Assembly (NCBI GenBank): GCA_036419695.1
Contig: CP143946.1
Span: 3,962,001 to 4,026,000 of the forward strand
Source: [Clostridium] symbiosum
Lineage (GTDB): Bacteria > Bacillota > Clostridia > Lachnospirales > Lachnospiraceae
Length of the DNA: 64,000 bases
Direction of reading: 5' to 3'
The translations under genes were made by a program, and so were the position numbers. Below are positions 53,252 through 61,070 of this stretch, one piece after another. How positions within the stretch are numbered: the first letter of the stretch is position 1; the number at the start of each line of letters is the position of its first letter. The notes under the pieces are model-generated. The model was not told where the DNA came from, did not search any database, and was given only the letters and a program-made list of their open reading frames with translations.

Positions 53252-54478
53252 TCAGGCTCCAAGTTCCGCCAGCGACGTCACATTATAACTGATCTCCGCC
53301 CGGACGCCGGCCAATTCCTTTAATTTCTTATTAATCCTGTTATAGACAATGGAACAGTCCTCCTGCTTTGTGCCTGAGAGAAGAATCAGGTACTGTGAAT
53401 TACTGTACCTTGTATAGGCATCACCGCGCCTGAGTGTCAAGCGGATTGCCTCCCTGAGCTCCTCGGAACGTTTTTTCAGTTTCTCCTGGTTCTGGATGAT
53501 TTTTCCTTCATAATCAACCAGCGTACAGAGCATCAGGAAAACGGATTGGCCGCTCCGCTCCATAATTCGGCTCAAAAGACGGTATGTATCAATAAAGCTC
53601 GGATAGGAGCAGTAAAATGCACCCTCTGCCGCCGTCTCGTCTTCCTCATGTCCTTCCTTTAGTTCATCCTGGATCTCATCCAGATTGTTAGGACAGCTTT
53701 TAATCTTCTCTCCCATCTTACGGTAACATTCCAGCATCTGAGCCGACGGGGGCAGTCCCATCTCATCGGAATACATACGCACCGTCTTATCGTACAGGCG
53801 ATATGCCTCTTTATAATCTTCCTTGTACAACAGACTTCCTATCTGATAAATCTGCCAGTCATCAAATGGATAAATCTCCGCAGCCCGACTGTAAAGCCTG
53901 TACATTGCCTCATAGTCCTTCTGCTCCTCCATGTAGTTCCCCAGCCACTCCACGCACTCGCTGAATTTCCGCTTGTAGGCCAGGCTCTCCAGGGTTACCC
54001 ATGTCTCATTTGATATTGCAGGAAGAAGTTCTCCTCTGTAAAGGGACACTGCTTTCTCATAACAGCGGCACTTCTCCTTCCTGTCGGCGGCATTCTCCGC
54101 CTCCGCGATATATCGCTCAAATTCAATTGTGTCTATCTCCAGAGGTATATTCCCCTCACTGATATACAGGCCGTCCCGGTTGGTGATATACTCCCCCTCC
54201 GGAAGCCCCGCCTGAACCATCTGTTTCCGCGCCCGGTACAACAGATTATTCAAACTGTTATTTAAATTTGTTACATTGAGTCTGTCGTAAAGCAGCTGCA
54301 TAAGCTGTTCCTTGGCAATTCCCTTGGCACCATGAATCCACACGAGCTGTAGAAGCTGAACAAACTTAGCCGTACTGTTTCTCCCCAAAATAATCTCTTT
54401 ACCGTCATAATCCAGAGTAAAACCGCCAAACATACAGATCTTCAGTATCTTTTCATTACCCTTTCCCATATTTTCCAT
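53252..54478 (-). CDS. SARP/BTAD transcription regulator with degenerate GGDEF-like C-terminus
   Basis: 408 residues. An OmpR-like winged helix (about 10-105, KICMFGGFTLDYDGKEIILG then NSLNNLLYRARKQM) is followed by a BTAD/TPR domain (about 115-260, EAENAADRKEKCRCYEKAVSLYRGELLP, SRAAEIYPFDDWQIYQIGSLL). Residues 285-405 resemble a GGDEF domain that has lost its signature: RRGDAYTRYSNSQYLILL in place of RxGDxxxRYGGDEFxxLL. It is cytosolic. It probably controls the adjacent matrix operon, from which it is separated by a terminator. An extended -10 promoter lies about 170 bp upstream. Confidence 0.85.
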   Translation of the reverse strand: MENMGKGNEKILKICMFGGFTLDYDGKEIILGRNSTAKFVQLLQLVWIHGAKGIAKEQLMQLLYDRLNVTNLNNSLNNLLYRARKQMVQAGLPEGEYITNRDGLYISEGNIPLEIDTIEFERYIAEAENAADRKEKCRCYEKAVSLYRGELLPAISNETWVTLESLAYKRKFSECVEWLGNYMEEQKDYEAMYRLYSRAAEIYPFDDWQIYQIGSLLYKEDYKEAYRLYDKTVRMYSDEMGLPPSAQMLECYRKMGEKIKSCPNNLDEIQDELKEGHEEDETAAEGAFYCSYPSFIDTYRLLSRIMERSGQSVFLMLCTLVDYEGKIIQNQEKLKKRSEELREAIRLTLRRGDAYTRYSNSQYLILLSGTKQEDCSIVYNRINKKLKELAGVRAEISYNVTSLAELGA

Positions 54479-54650
54479 CTCCGCATCCGGGGTTATTTCC
54501 CCTTAAATGCCTTCGCCGGTATAGCCGCACCAGGTTTGGAATACCTTGCAAAGTTACTCAGATTATATCGCGAATGCCGGACATGGATTACACCTATCCA
54601 CATTCAGCATGGCTTGCATCAGATTAACAAGTCCTTCACTAAGTGTACAC

Positions 54651-54659
54651 ATTATAACA
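54651..54659 (-). promoter_or_regulatory. Extended -10 promoter of the SARP-type regulator
   Basis: Minus strand TGTTATAAT (TGnTATAAT), with a poor -35. The implied 5' leader is about 165 nt. The region 54480-54733 shows no other feature. Confidence 0.6.
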
Positions 54660-54733
54660 CAGAATTGGTCCGGGTAACAGAGTCAATCACATATTTCCCC
54701 CGATTGTTTTAGTAAAAACAGTACAATCGTCCG

Positions 54734-55603
54734 TCAGATAGAATCCTTAAACTCCCTGAATCCCTGTCCCAGCACTTCCGACGTCTCCGTCACCATGACA
54801 AATGCATCGGGATCCTCGTCATATACGATTTTCTTGAGTTTTGCAAACTGGGACTTTCTGACTGTGCACAAAAGGACGCTGGTATCCTGTTTACTGTATG
54901 CGCCCCTTGCCGGGAGCAGGGTGGCTGAGCGGTCCAGCTCGTAAATAATCTTCGCCGCAATACCGTCCGGTTTCTTCGTTACAACAGTCGCCATACTTCC
55001 CGCATCTCCGCCGTAGATAATGGAATCAATCACTTTCGTCTGGGCATACAGTGCAATCAGGCCAAAGAGAGCCGCTTCAATATTGCCGAAAACAAAGATG
55101 GAAAACACCAGGATCACACTGTCCACAATCAGAAGCGCCCTTCCAATTGACATGTGGGGCCGTTTCTTCTGGAGCAGGTAGCCGACGATATCCGTTCCCC
55201 CTGTCGTCGTCCCCGTCATAAAGATCATGGCCATTCCAACTCCTACGATTACGCCGCCGTAAAGGCTGCACAGCATCCTGTCACCGTTGTAGACAGGACA
55301 GAACGGCGCCACCGCCATATCAAGGATTAAGGAGCACACGGTACTGGCCACAGCCGTTGTAATCGCAAAGCGGTGGCTTAAATAAAACCAGGCCAGAATT
55401 AAAAGCGGTATATTGAGAACCAGGGTCAGGGCTCCCACCGGCAGATCGGTCAGATAATTGACCATCAGCGCAATACCGGAAGCACCTCCCGGAGCTATAT
55501 TGGCCGGAACCATAAATGCATGCGTCCCGATACTGTAGATGACCGCCCCCACTAGCAAAAGTCCCATATCTTTAAAAGAAATCTTTTCACGAAGTTTTTC
55601 CAT
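54734..55603 (-). CDS. YitT-family membrane protein
   Basis: 289 residues, normal family size. KISFKDMGLLLVGAVIYSIGTHAFMVPANIAPGGASGIALMVN starts the six-helix membrane core; GTTTGGTDIVGYLLQKKRPHMSIGRALLIVDS follows; the C-terminal DUF2179 domain has GGDAGSMATVVTKKPDGIAAKI and YSKQDTSVLLCTVRKSQ. Unlike the paralogue at 22448-23620 it has no long extension. Function of the family unknown. ATG 55603 is the best start (GAAAGG upstream); the frame is open to 55636. Confidence 0.88.
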   Translation of the reverse strand: MEKLREKISFKDMGLLLVGAVIYSIGTHAFMVPANIAPGGASGIALMVNYLTDLPVGALTLVLNIPLLILAWFYLSHRFAITTAVASTVCSLILDMAVAPFCPVYNGDRMLCSLYGGVIVGVGMAMIFMTGTTTGGTDIVGYLLQKKRPHMSIGRALLIVDSVILVFSIFVFGNIEAALFGLIALYAQTKVIDSIIYGGDAGSMATVVTKKPDGIAAKIIYELDRSATLLPARGAYSKQDTSVLLCTVRKSQFAKLKKIVYDEDPDAFVMVTETSEVLGQGFREFKDSI

Positions 55604-55701
55604 CTCCACACACCTTTCTCCTACCATTTTCCCCAAAATAATAAAAAATATAAAGTATCTTCAGTGACATCCCACCCTCTCGGCAGACAGGTTATCTCTT
55701 T

Positions 55702-55744
55702 CAAAAAATAAACAGGCGACACCCCGTAAGGGACATCACCTGTT
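55702..55744 (-). terminator. guaB terminator
   Basis: AACAGGTGATGTCCC pairs with GGGGTGTCGCCTGTT around TTAC (14 bp, two mismatches), followed by TATTTTTTG, 57 bp after the guaB stop. Confidence 0.85.
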
Positions 55745-55800
55745 ATTATCAAGCCGTATAGCTATCTTTTAAAGCCGTTTTACCGGCCGACATTATTTAG

Positions 55801-57252
55801 TTATTCAATGCTGTAGTTTGGAGCTTCCTTCGTGATATGGATATCGTGAGGATGGCTCTCTTTCAGGGATGCTGCGGAAATCTTGATGAAGCTTCCGGTC
55901 TCCTGAAGTGTCTTGATATCCGGCGCTCCGCAGTATCCCATACCGGCGCGTAAACCGCCGAGAAGCTGGAATACCGTGTCTTCCACCATTCCCTTGTATG
56001 CGACGCGGCCTTCCACGCCCTCCGGAACCAGTTTCTTTGCGTCGTTCTGGAAATAGCGGTCTTTACTTCCGTTCTCCATCGCGGCAATGGAACCCATGCC
56101 CCGGTAAACCTTATACTTTCTGCCCTGATATAATTCGAAGGTACCCGGGCTCTCGTCACAGCCTGCAAACATGGAACCCAGCATACATACGCTTCCGCCT
56201 GCTGCTATTGCCTTTGTAACGTCTCCCGAATACTTGATTCCTCCGTCTGCAATAATCGGAATACCATATTCTTTCGCCGTCTCATAACAGTCCATAACGG
56301 CGGTTATCTGAGGCACGCCGATACCTGCAACCACGCGGGTGGTGCAGATGGAACCCGGTCCGATACCCACCTTAACGGCATCCACGCCCGCTTCGATGAG
56401 GGCCTTTGTAGCCGCGCCGGTAGCCACGTTGCCTGCAATTACCTGGACATCCGGATATGCTTCTTTAATCATCTTAACGCAGCGGAGCACATTCTCGGAA
56501 TGGCCGTGCGCGGAATCCAGTACAATCACATCCACCTTTGCCTTCACAAGAGCCTCTACGCGATCCAACACATTGGCCGTGATGCCGACGCCTGCGCCGC
56601 AGAGAAGTCTGCCCTGCTCGTCCTTGGCCGAGAACGGATATTTAATCTGCTTCTCGATATCTTTGATTGTGATAAGTCCTTTTAAATTGAAGTCGTCGTC
56701 CACGATCGGGAGCTTCTCCACTCTGGCCTTTGCCAGAATCTTCTTTGCTTCCGTCAGGTTAATTCCTTCCTTTGCCGTTACCAGGTTTTTCGAGGTCATG
56801 CACTCTTTGATCTTTCTGGAGTAGTCTTCCTCAAACTTTAAGTCACGGTTTGTAATAATACCGACCAGCTTTCTTCCTTCCGTAATCGGAACGCCGGAAA
56901 TGCGGAACTTCCCCATCAGCTCGTCGGCATCTTTCAGTGTATGTTCCGGGGATAAATAAAATGGGTCTGTGATGACACCGTTCTCTGAACGTTTTACCTT
57001 ATCGACTTCCTCAGCCTGCTCTTCAATCGACATATTCTTGTGGATAATGCCGATACCGCCCTGTCTTGCCATGGCAATCGCCATTCTGTGCTCGGTAACC
57101 GTGTCCATACCGGCGCTCATTAAGGGAATATTCAATTTAATTTTTTTCGTCAGATACGTGCTTAAATCAACCTGGTTAGGAATGATTTCTGAATATGACG
57201 GTACGAGCAGTACATCATCAAATGTAATGCCATCGCCAATAATCTTACCCAT
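55801..57252 (-). CDS. guaB: Inosine-5'-monophosphate dehydrogenase
   Basis: 483 residues. The TIM barrel is split by a CBS pair (about 90-205, ITNRDLKFEEDYSRKI...). The catalytic Cys lies in VKVGIGPGSICTTRVVAG, GGIKYSGDVTKAIAAGGSVCMLGSMFAG binds phosphate, and the flap YRGMGSIAAM is present. It converts IMP to XMP, the committed step of GMP synthesis. It has its own promoter and terminator, hence monocistronic. Confidence 0.97.
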   Translation of the reverse strand: MGKIIGDGITFDDVLLVPSYSEIIPNQVDLSTYLTKKIKLNIPLMSAGMDTVTEHRMAIAMARQGGIGIIHKNMSIEEQAEEVDKVKRSENGVITDPFYLSPEHTLKDADELMGKFRISGVPITEGRKLVGIITNRDLKFEEDYSRKIKECMTSKNLVTAKEGINLTEAKKILAKARVEKLPIVDDDFNLKGLITIKDIEKQIKYPFSAKDEQGRLLCGAGVGITANVLDRVEALVKAKVDVIVLDSAHGHSENVLRCVKMIKEAYPDVQVIAGNVATGAATKALIEAGVDAVKVGIGPGSICTTRVVAGIGVPQITAVMDCYETAKEYGIPIIADGGIKYSGDVTKAIAAGGSVCMLGSMFAGCDESPGTFELYQGRKYKVYRGMGSIAAMENGSKDRYFQNDAKKLVPEGVEGRVAYKGMVEDTVFQLLGGLRAGMGYCGAPDIKTLQETGSFIKISAASLKESHPHDIHITKEAPNYSIE

Positions 57253-57328
57253 TAATTCTTCCTCACTTTCGTATTATTTGTATTATTATAAGTAGACTCT
57301 CGATGTTTTCCGGAGTTATTAGTATCTA

Positions 57329-57357
57329 ATACTATCAAATTTGAGGGTTGATGTCAA
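57329..57357 (-). promoter_or_regulatory. guaB promoter
   Basis: Minus strand TTGACA (57352-57357), 17 bp, TAGTAT (57329-57334), about 75 bp before the guaB start. Confidence 0.75.
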
Positions 57358-57404
57358 CCACGCACTTTTACGAATTTTCTGGTACGAATTATGGAGAAAT
57401 TTGT

Positions 57405-57456
57405 CAAAAGAATATAAGAAAGAATCCCACTCTCGGAATTCTTTCTTATATTCTTA
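57405..57456 (-). terminator. Terminator after the small membrane protein at 57469
   Basis: AAGAATATAAGAAAGAAT pairs with ATTCTTTCTTATATTCTT (about 20 bp in all) followed by TT on the minus strand. Its symmetry gives a run of A on the other side. Confidence 0.85.
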
Positions 57457-57468
57457 ATTATACAAAGC

Positions 57469-57972
57469 TTAATTCTCATGCATTTTTCTCGGCGCCATCT
57501 GCCTGAAGCAGCGCACCATCTTTTCATCCGGCTCAAAGAGCACTTTCTCACCCGCTCCGCTCTTTGTATAAATAAAAGCGTATCGGACAGCTTCCGGATC
57601 TCCCGATGTGTAGTCGATAACCTTTTTCACCTGATTCTCATACTCTTTTATATGGCCGGAAGTTACCGGGGCGATGACCTGGATGTCCTCCAGTGGATAT
57701 TCCGCCGCCTTCTTTCTTCTTGTCTTTGAGAAGATCCGGTCCACAGAAAACGTCCGGTCCACCAGAAGATATTCAAACTCCACATTCAGATTCTGGATCA
57801 TATGATACGCAAATGCGCACATTGCAATAAAGGCAAGGAAGCCGAACAGGCCAATCCATAAGATAGAAACCGCTGTGAGAAGAATTCCCGCAGCCAGAAG
57901 TATCTTTACAATAATGGAGGAACCCGGCGTTTTCTTTTTTACAAGACATTCTGCGTAGCTTTCGTTGAGCAT
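57469..57972 (-). CDS. Membrane protein, DUF6106-like
   Basis: 167 residues. Two adjacent membrane helices (about 22-42 and 45-62) are followed by a soluble domain with EFEYLLVDRTFSVDRIFSKTRRKKAAEY, and near the end EKVLFEPDEKMVRCFRQMAPRKMHEN. This pattern matches the DUF6106 membrane proteins of clostridia, from memory of the family and not a search. Function unknown. It lies between guaB (which it does not share a transcript with) and repeat copy 5. Confidence 0.75.
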   Translation of the reverse strand: MLNESYAECLVKKKTPGSSIIVKILLAAGILLTAVSILWIGLFGFLAFIAMCAFAYHMIQNLNVEFEYLLVDRTFSVDRIFSKTRRKKAAEYPLEDIQVIAPVTSGHIKEYENQVKKVIDYTSGDPEAVRYAFIYTKSGAGEKVLFEPDEKMVRCFRQMAPRKMHEN

Positions 57973-58084
57973 GTATTTTCCCCTTTTCCTGTGTAAAATA
58001 GACCGCTAATAACGGTTTTGCGCCTGCTGAACCGTTACGGCTGATGATACTATCCTACAACAATTTGCGGCGGGATGCAAGATG

Positions 58085-58993
58085 GGGATTGGGGGGAGGA
58101 ATGAGAACGCCGCCGGGACGGTCGGGGGGCGGGATGGTGAGAGGGAGGGGATGAGTCTTCAGTCCCGGGCTGTGGGTTGTCGCGGGTGGGGAATCCGGGC
58201 AGAAAAAGTTCCTCCGGGAAACGCTTGCGCTCTTTGGAGTACATAACGGACACTAACCTCGTGAAATACCTCGGTAAGTGCCGATGAACTCCCAGGTTCC
58301 CTCCGGAATCTTTTTCTCCCGGATTCCCCACGGGAAGGTTATGGCCGGGACTGAAGACGCGAAGGTTGTCGCCATCCCATACCCCGGCCTGCGGCCGCTG
58401 AACTGTTCTTATTCCTTCAAGGGGGGAGGTACTGTCGCTGCCACTACGCGTCCCCGAATTTCAGGAGAATTCCTCCCTATATTGTCAAGTGATTTTCCTG
58501 TATGGTATCCAATTTGATGAATCTGAGCTTTGACGCCTGACCTATCCTCGAATAACCATTGAATTTTATGATTTATCATTAAATTACAGGGTGGATTTTT
58601 CTCTGAATCCTGCCCGAAATACCTTCTTAAGGTAAAAAATTCACGACTACATAGTGGCCGCGACAATACCTCCCCCTTACTTGACGAAAGAGACAATCAG
58701 CCCCTGAAGCCGGCGGATGGGGCGACAACCTTCGCGGAGTCTTCAGTCCCGTCGACAACCTGCCCGGGGAAGGAAGGAGAAAAGATTCCGAAGGGGACAT
58801 TGGAACCCGCCGGTGCTTAGCGAGGTCCTTTCGAGCTTAGCATCCGCTGTGCGCTCCACAAGCGGGAGCGGGTCCCCGTAGGAACCTTTTCTCCTGGATT
58901 CCCCCTCACCACAACCTACAAACCGGGACTGAAGACTCATTCATCCCCCCACTCCCCCGTCCGCCGTCTTACAGAGGCGTCCTCATTTCTCAA
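58085..58993. repeat. Composite palindromic element, copy 5 (with outer arms)
   Basis: The outer left arm GAATGAGAACGCCGCCGGGA is mirrored by the right arm ending GGCGTCCTCATTTCTCAATC. Unit A is 58153-58360, unit B 58737-58938. The linker carries complementary arms GAAGGTTGTCGCCATCCC / GATGGGGCGACAACCTTC and GGGAGGTACTGTCGCTGCC / GGCCGCGACAATACCTCCC. Its loop (58458-58640) has an extra ~150 bp AT-rich stretch missing from copy 4. The right end reaches the permease stop codon at 58994. No gene is convincing in these 900 bp. Confidence 0.9.
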
Positions 58994-60034
58994 TCAACTT
59001 CCCGACTTTCTCCTCTCCGACGTCACATTAATAATCATAACGAGGATCAGCACCAGCCCCCAGATCAGGTTCTTGTAGTAATCGGATATATTCTGGAACA
59101 TTGAGAACCCGGACGACAGTGTCTGCAGGATTACCACGGCAATTACCATCCCGGCGGCCTTTCCTTTTCCTCCGTTCGGGCTGACTCCCGCCAGGACGCA
59201 GATGAGGATTGCCGGCGTCAGATAGGATTTTCCAAAGTCCGATCTGGCGGAATTGAAGTGGCCGCACATTAAAAGCCCCGAGACGGAAGACAGCATGCCG
59301 CTTATCATATAGGTGAGTGTTATCACTTTCTTGTCGTCAATCCCCGAATATCTGGTGGCGGTCTTGTTGGAACCGATCATATAAATCTTAAAGCCCAGTG
59401 AGGTCCTGTTCAGGATAAATGCCACGGCGCCTGCGCAGATGGCAAATATAATCGTGGAGGCGGGAATCATATCAAACAACCGGTAGCTGACCACCTTGTT
59501 TAAGATCGGCGGAAGCTCTTTTATTGACGAACCGTTCGTGATTCCCACGGCAAGGCCCAGTATGATGTCGGAGGCTCCCAGAGTGGCAACCATGGCCGGT
59601 ATTCCGATTCGGGAAATGAGCGTCCCGGAGAAAATTCCACAGAGGCCTCCGATTACAAGGCCGACCGCCACAATCAACAGAAGTACCATAATCTGCACCG
59701 GCACGGAAGCGCCTTCCGGCATAACCGCCTTTAACAGCATGCAGCAGAGGATTCCCGACAGGTCGGCCACCGCTACAACCGTCAGGTCGATGCCGCCGCT
59801 GATCATGGCCAGCATCATTCCCAGGGAGAGAACCCCCATCTCCGGGAATAAATAGGCAATCAGCTTCATCTGCCCGGCCGAGAAAAAGCGGCCGCCGGTC
59901 GCCGCGGTCAGAACGGCAAAGGATATGACGAACATGGCCAGCAGTTTCAGGTTGTTTGCATTTTTCTCATAAAATTCTTTCCGTGCCGCCTTTGACACTT
60001 CTTTTGATGTATCATTTAAACCGCTGTTACTCAT
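58994..60034 (-). CDS. ABC sugar/AI-2-type permease (second permease)
   Basis: 346 residues, RbsC/LsrD-type permease with about ten membrane helices. Landmarks: GVLSLGMMLAMISGGIDLTVVAVADLSG near residue 70, GGLCGIFSGTLISRIGIPAMVATLGASDI near 130 and GFKIYMIGSNKTATRYSGIDDKK. It starts 8 nt inside the end of the first permease gene, so the two are coupled as a heterodimer. The last codons AGT TGA are the terminus of repeat copy 5. Confidence 0.92.
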   Translation of the reverse strand: MSNSGLNDTSKEVSKAARKEFYEKNANNLKLLAMFVISFAVLTAATGGRFFSAGQMKLIAYLFPEMGVLSLGMMLAMISGGIDLTVVAVADLSGILCCMLLKAVMPEGASVPVQIMVLLLIVAVGLVIGGLCGIFSGTLISRIGIPAMVATLGASDIILGLAVGITNGSSIKELPPILNKVVSYRLFDMIPASTIIFAICAGAVAFILNRTSLGFKIYMIGSNKTATRYSGIDDKKVITLTYMISGMLSSVSGLLMCGHFNSARSDFGKSYLTPAILICVLAGVSPNGGKGKAAGMVIAVVILQTLSSGFSMFQNISDYYKNLIWGLVLILVMIINVTSERRKSGS

Positions 60035-61070
60035 GCGCCTTCGCCTCCTCTCCCTTATGTCCCTCCAGTATGTTTGAGGTCACCCTCTGCTCAGCGGCAA
60101 CCATTTTGTAGGCTGAGGCGCAGACACCCGCTATAATCAGCACGCCCGTCATCAGTTTGGTCCAGTTGGTCGGAATCCCCAGAAGGATCAGGTTGTTGGA
60201 AATCAGCTTCATCAAAAGCACTCCCAGGAAGGTCCCGAACACGCTTCCGGAGCCTCCGGCAATGCTGGCTCCTCCCAGCACAACAGCCGCAATGATTGTC
60301 ATCTCGTATCCATCAAAGAAGTTAATCTGGCACATGCCCGATAATGTCACCTGGGTCAGCCCCGTGATTCCTCCGATGAATCCCATAAAGGTAAAAACAA
60401 AAATCCTGATGCCGGCAACCGGAAACCCGGCGCGTTCCGCCGCCACCTGATCGCCTCCCACGGCATAAATTCCTCTGCCCAGCATCGTGTATTTCATGAT
60501 AAAACCGACCAGCAGAAGCACGGCTATCAAAATAAAGATACTGACCGGCATGGAACTTCCAAGTCCCGTCGTCACGCTGCGGACCGAGAAGAGGTTGGCC
60601 GCCGCCATCCCGGAAAGGGGAGCCGGAAGCGCCGAGATAACACTGCTTTTAAGGACACCCTGGGTAAATCCCAGATAGATGGAACATGTACCCAGTGTGA
60701 TAATCAGGGTCGGCAGTTTCAGCCATGCGGCCAGAACTCCGTTAATCAGGCCGAGAAAGGCCCCAATGAGCCCCGCCACAACGAATCCGAGAATAACGGG
60801 ACCGTCATAGCCCGTCACCTGAAACCATTTCGTCACCGCAAACATGCACAGCATGGCGGTATAGGGAAAGGATACGTCGATATTGCCGGATGCAATGACC
60901 ATGAACAACCCGGCCGCCATCATGCCAGGGACGATCAGGCTCCTTACAAGGTCCACAATATTATTTGCCGTAAAGAACTGCCCGCTTTTCATCTGTATCA
61001 CCAGAGACAGGGCGGCAATGATGAGAATGACATAGAACTCATTTTTCTTCAGTAACTTCTTTATGCTCAT
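60027..61070 (-). CDS. ABC sugar/AI-2-type permease (first permease)
   Basis: 347 residues. GMMAAGLFMVIASGNIDVSFPYTAMLCMFAV near 50, GVLAAWLKLPTLIITLGTCSIYLG near 115 and GRGIYAVGGDQVAAERAGFPV are the permease signature of the ribose/AI-2/rhamnose family. Its ATG overlaps the ATPase stop as ATGA. With the second permease it forms the membrane channel of the importer. Confidence 0.93.
   Translation of the reverse strand: MSIKKLLKKNEFYVILIIAALSLVIQMKSGQFFTANNIVDLVRSLIVPGMMAAGLFMVIASGNIDVSFPYTAMLCMFAVTKWFQVTGYDGPVILGFVVAGLIGAFLGLINGVLAAWLKLPTLIITLGTCSIYLGFTQGVLKSSVISALPAPLSGMAAANLFSVRSVTTGLGSSMPVSIFILIAVLLLVGFIMKYTMLGRGIYAVGGDQVAAERAGFPVAGIRIFVFTFMGFIGGITGLTQVTLSGMCQINFFDGYEMTIIAAVVLGGASIAGGSGSVFGTFLGVLLMKLISNNLILLGIPTNWTKLMTGVLIIAGVCASAYKMVAAEQRVTSNILEGHKGEEAKAHE

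Noticed and set aside
58441..58640. Extra AT-rich stretch in the loop of repeat copy 5 as a small gene
   Set aside because: Stops in all frames and no start with a ribosome site; treated as loop variation of the element.
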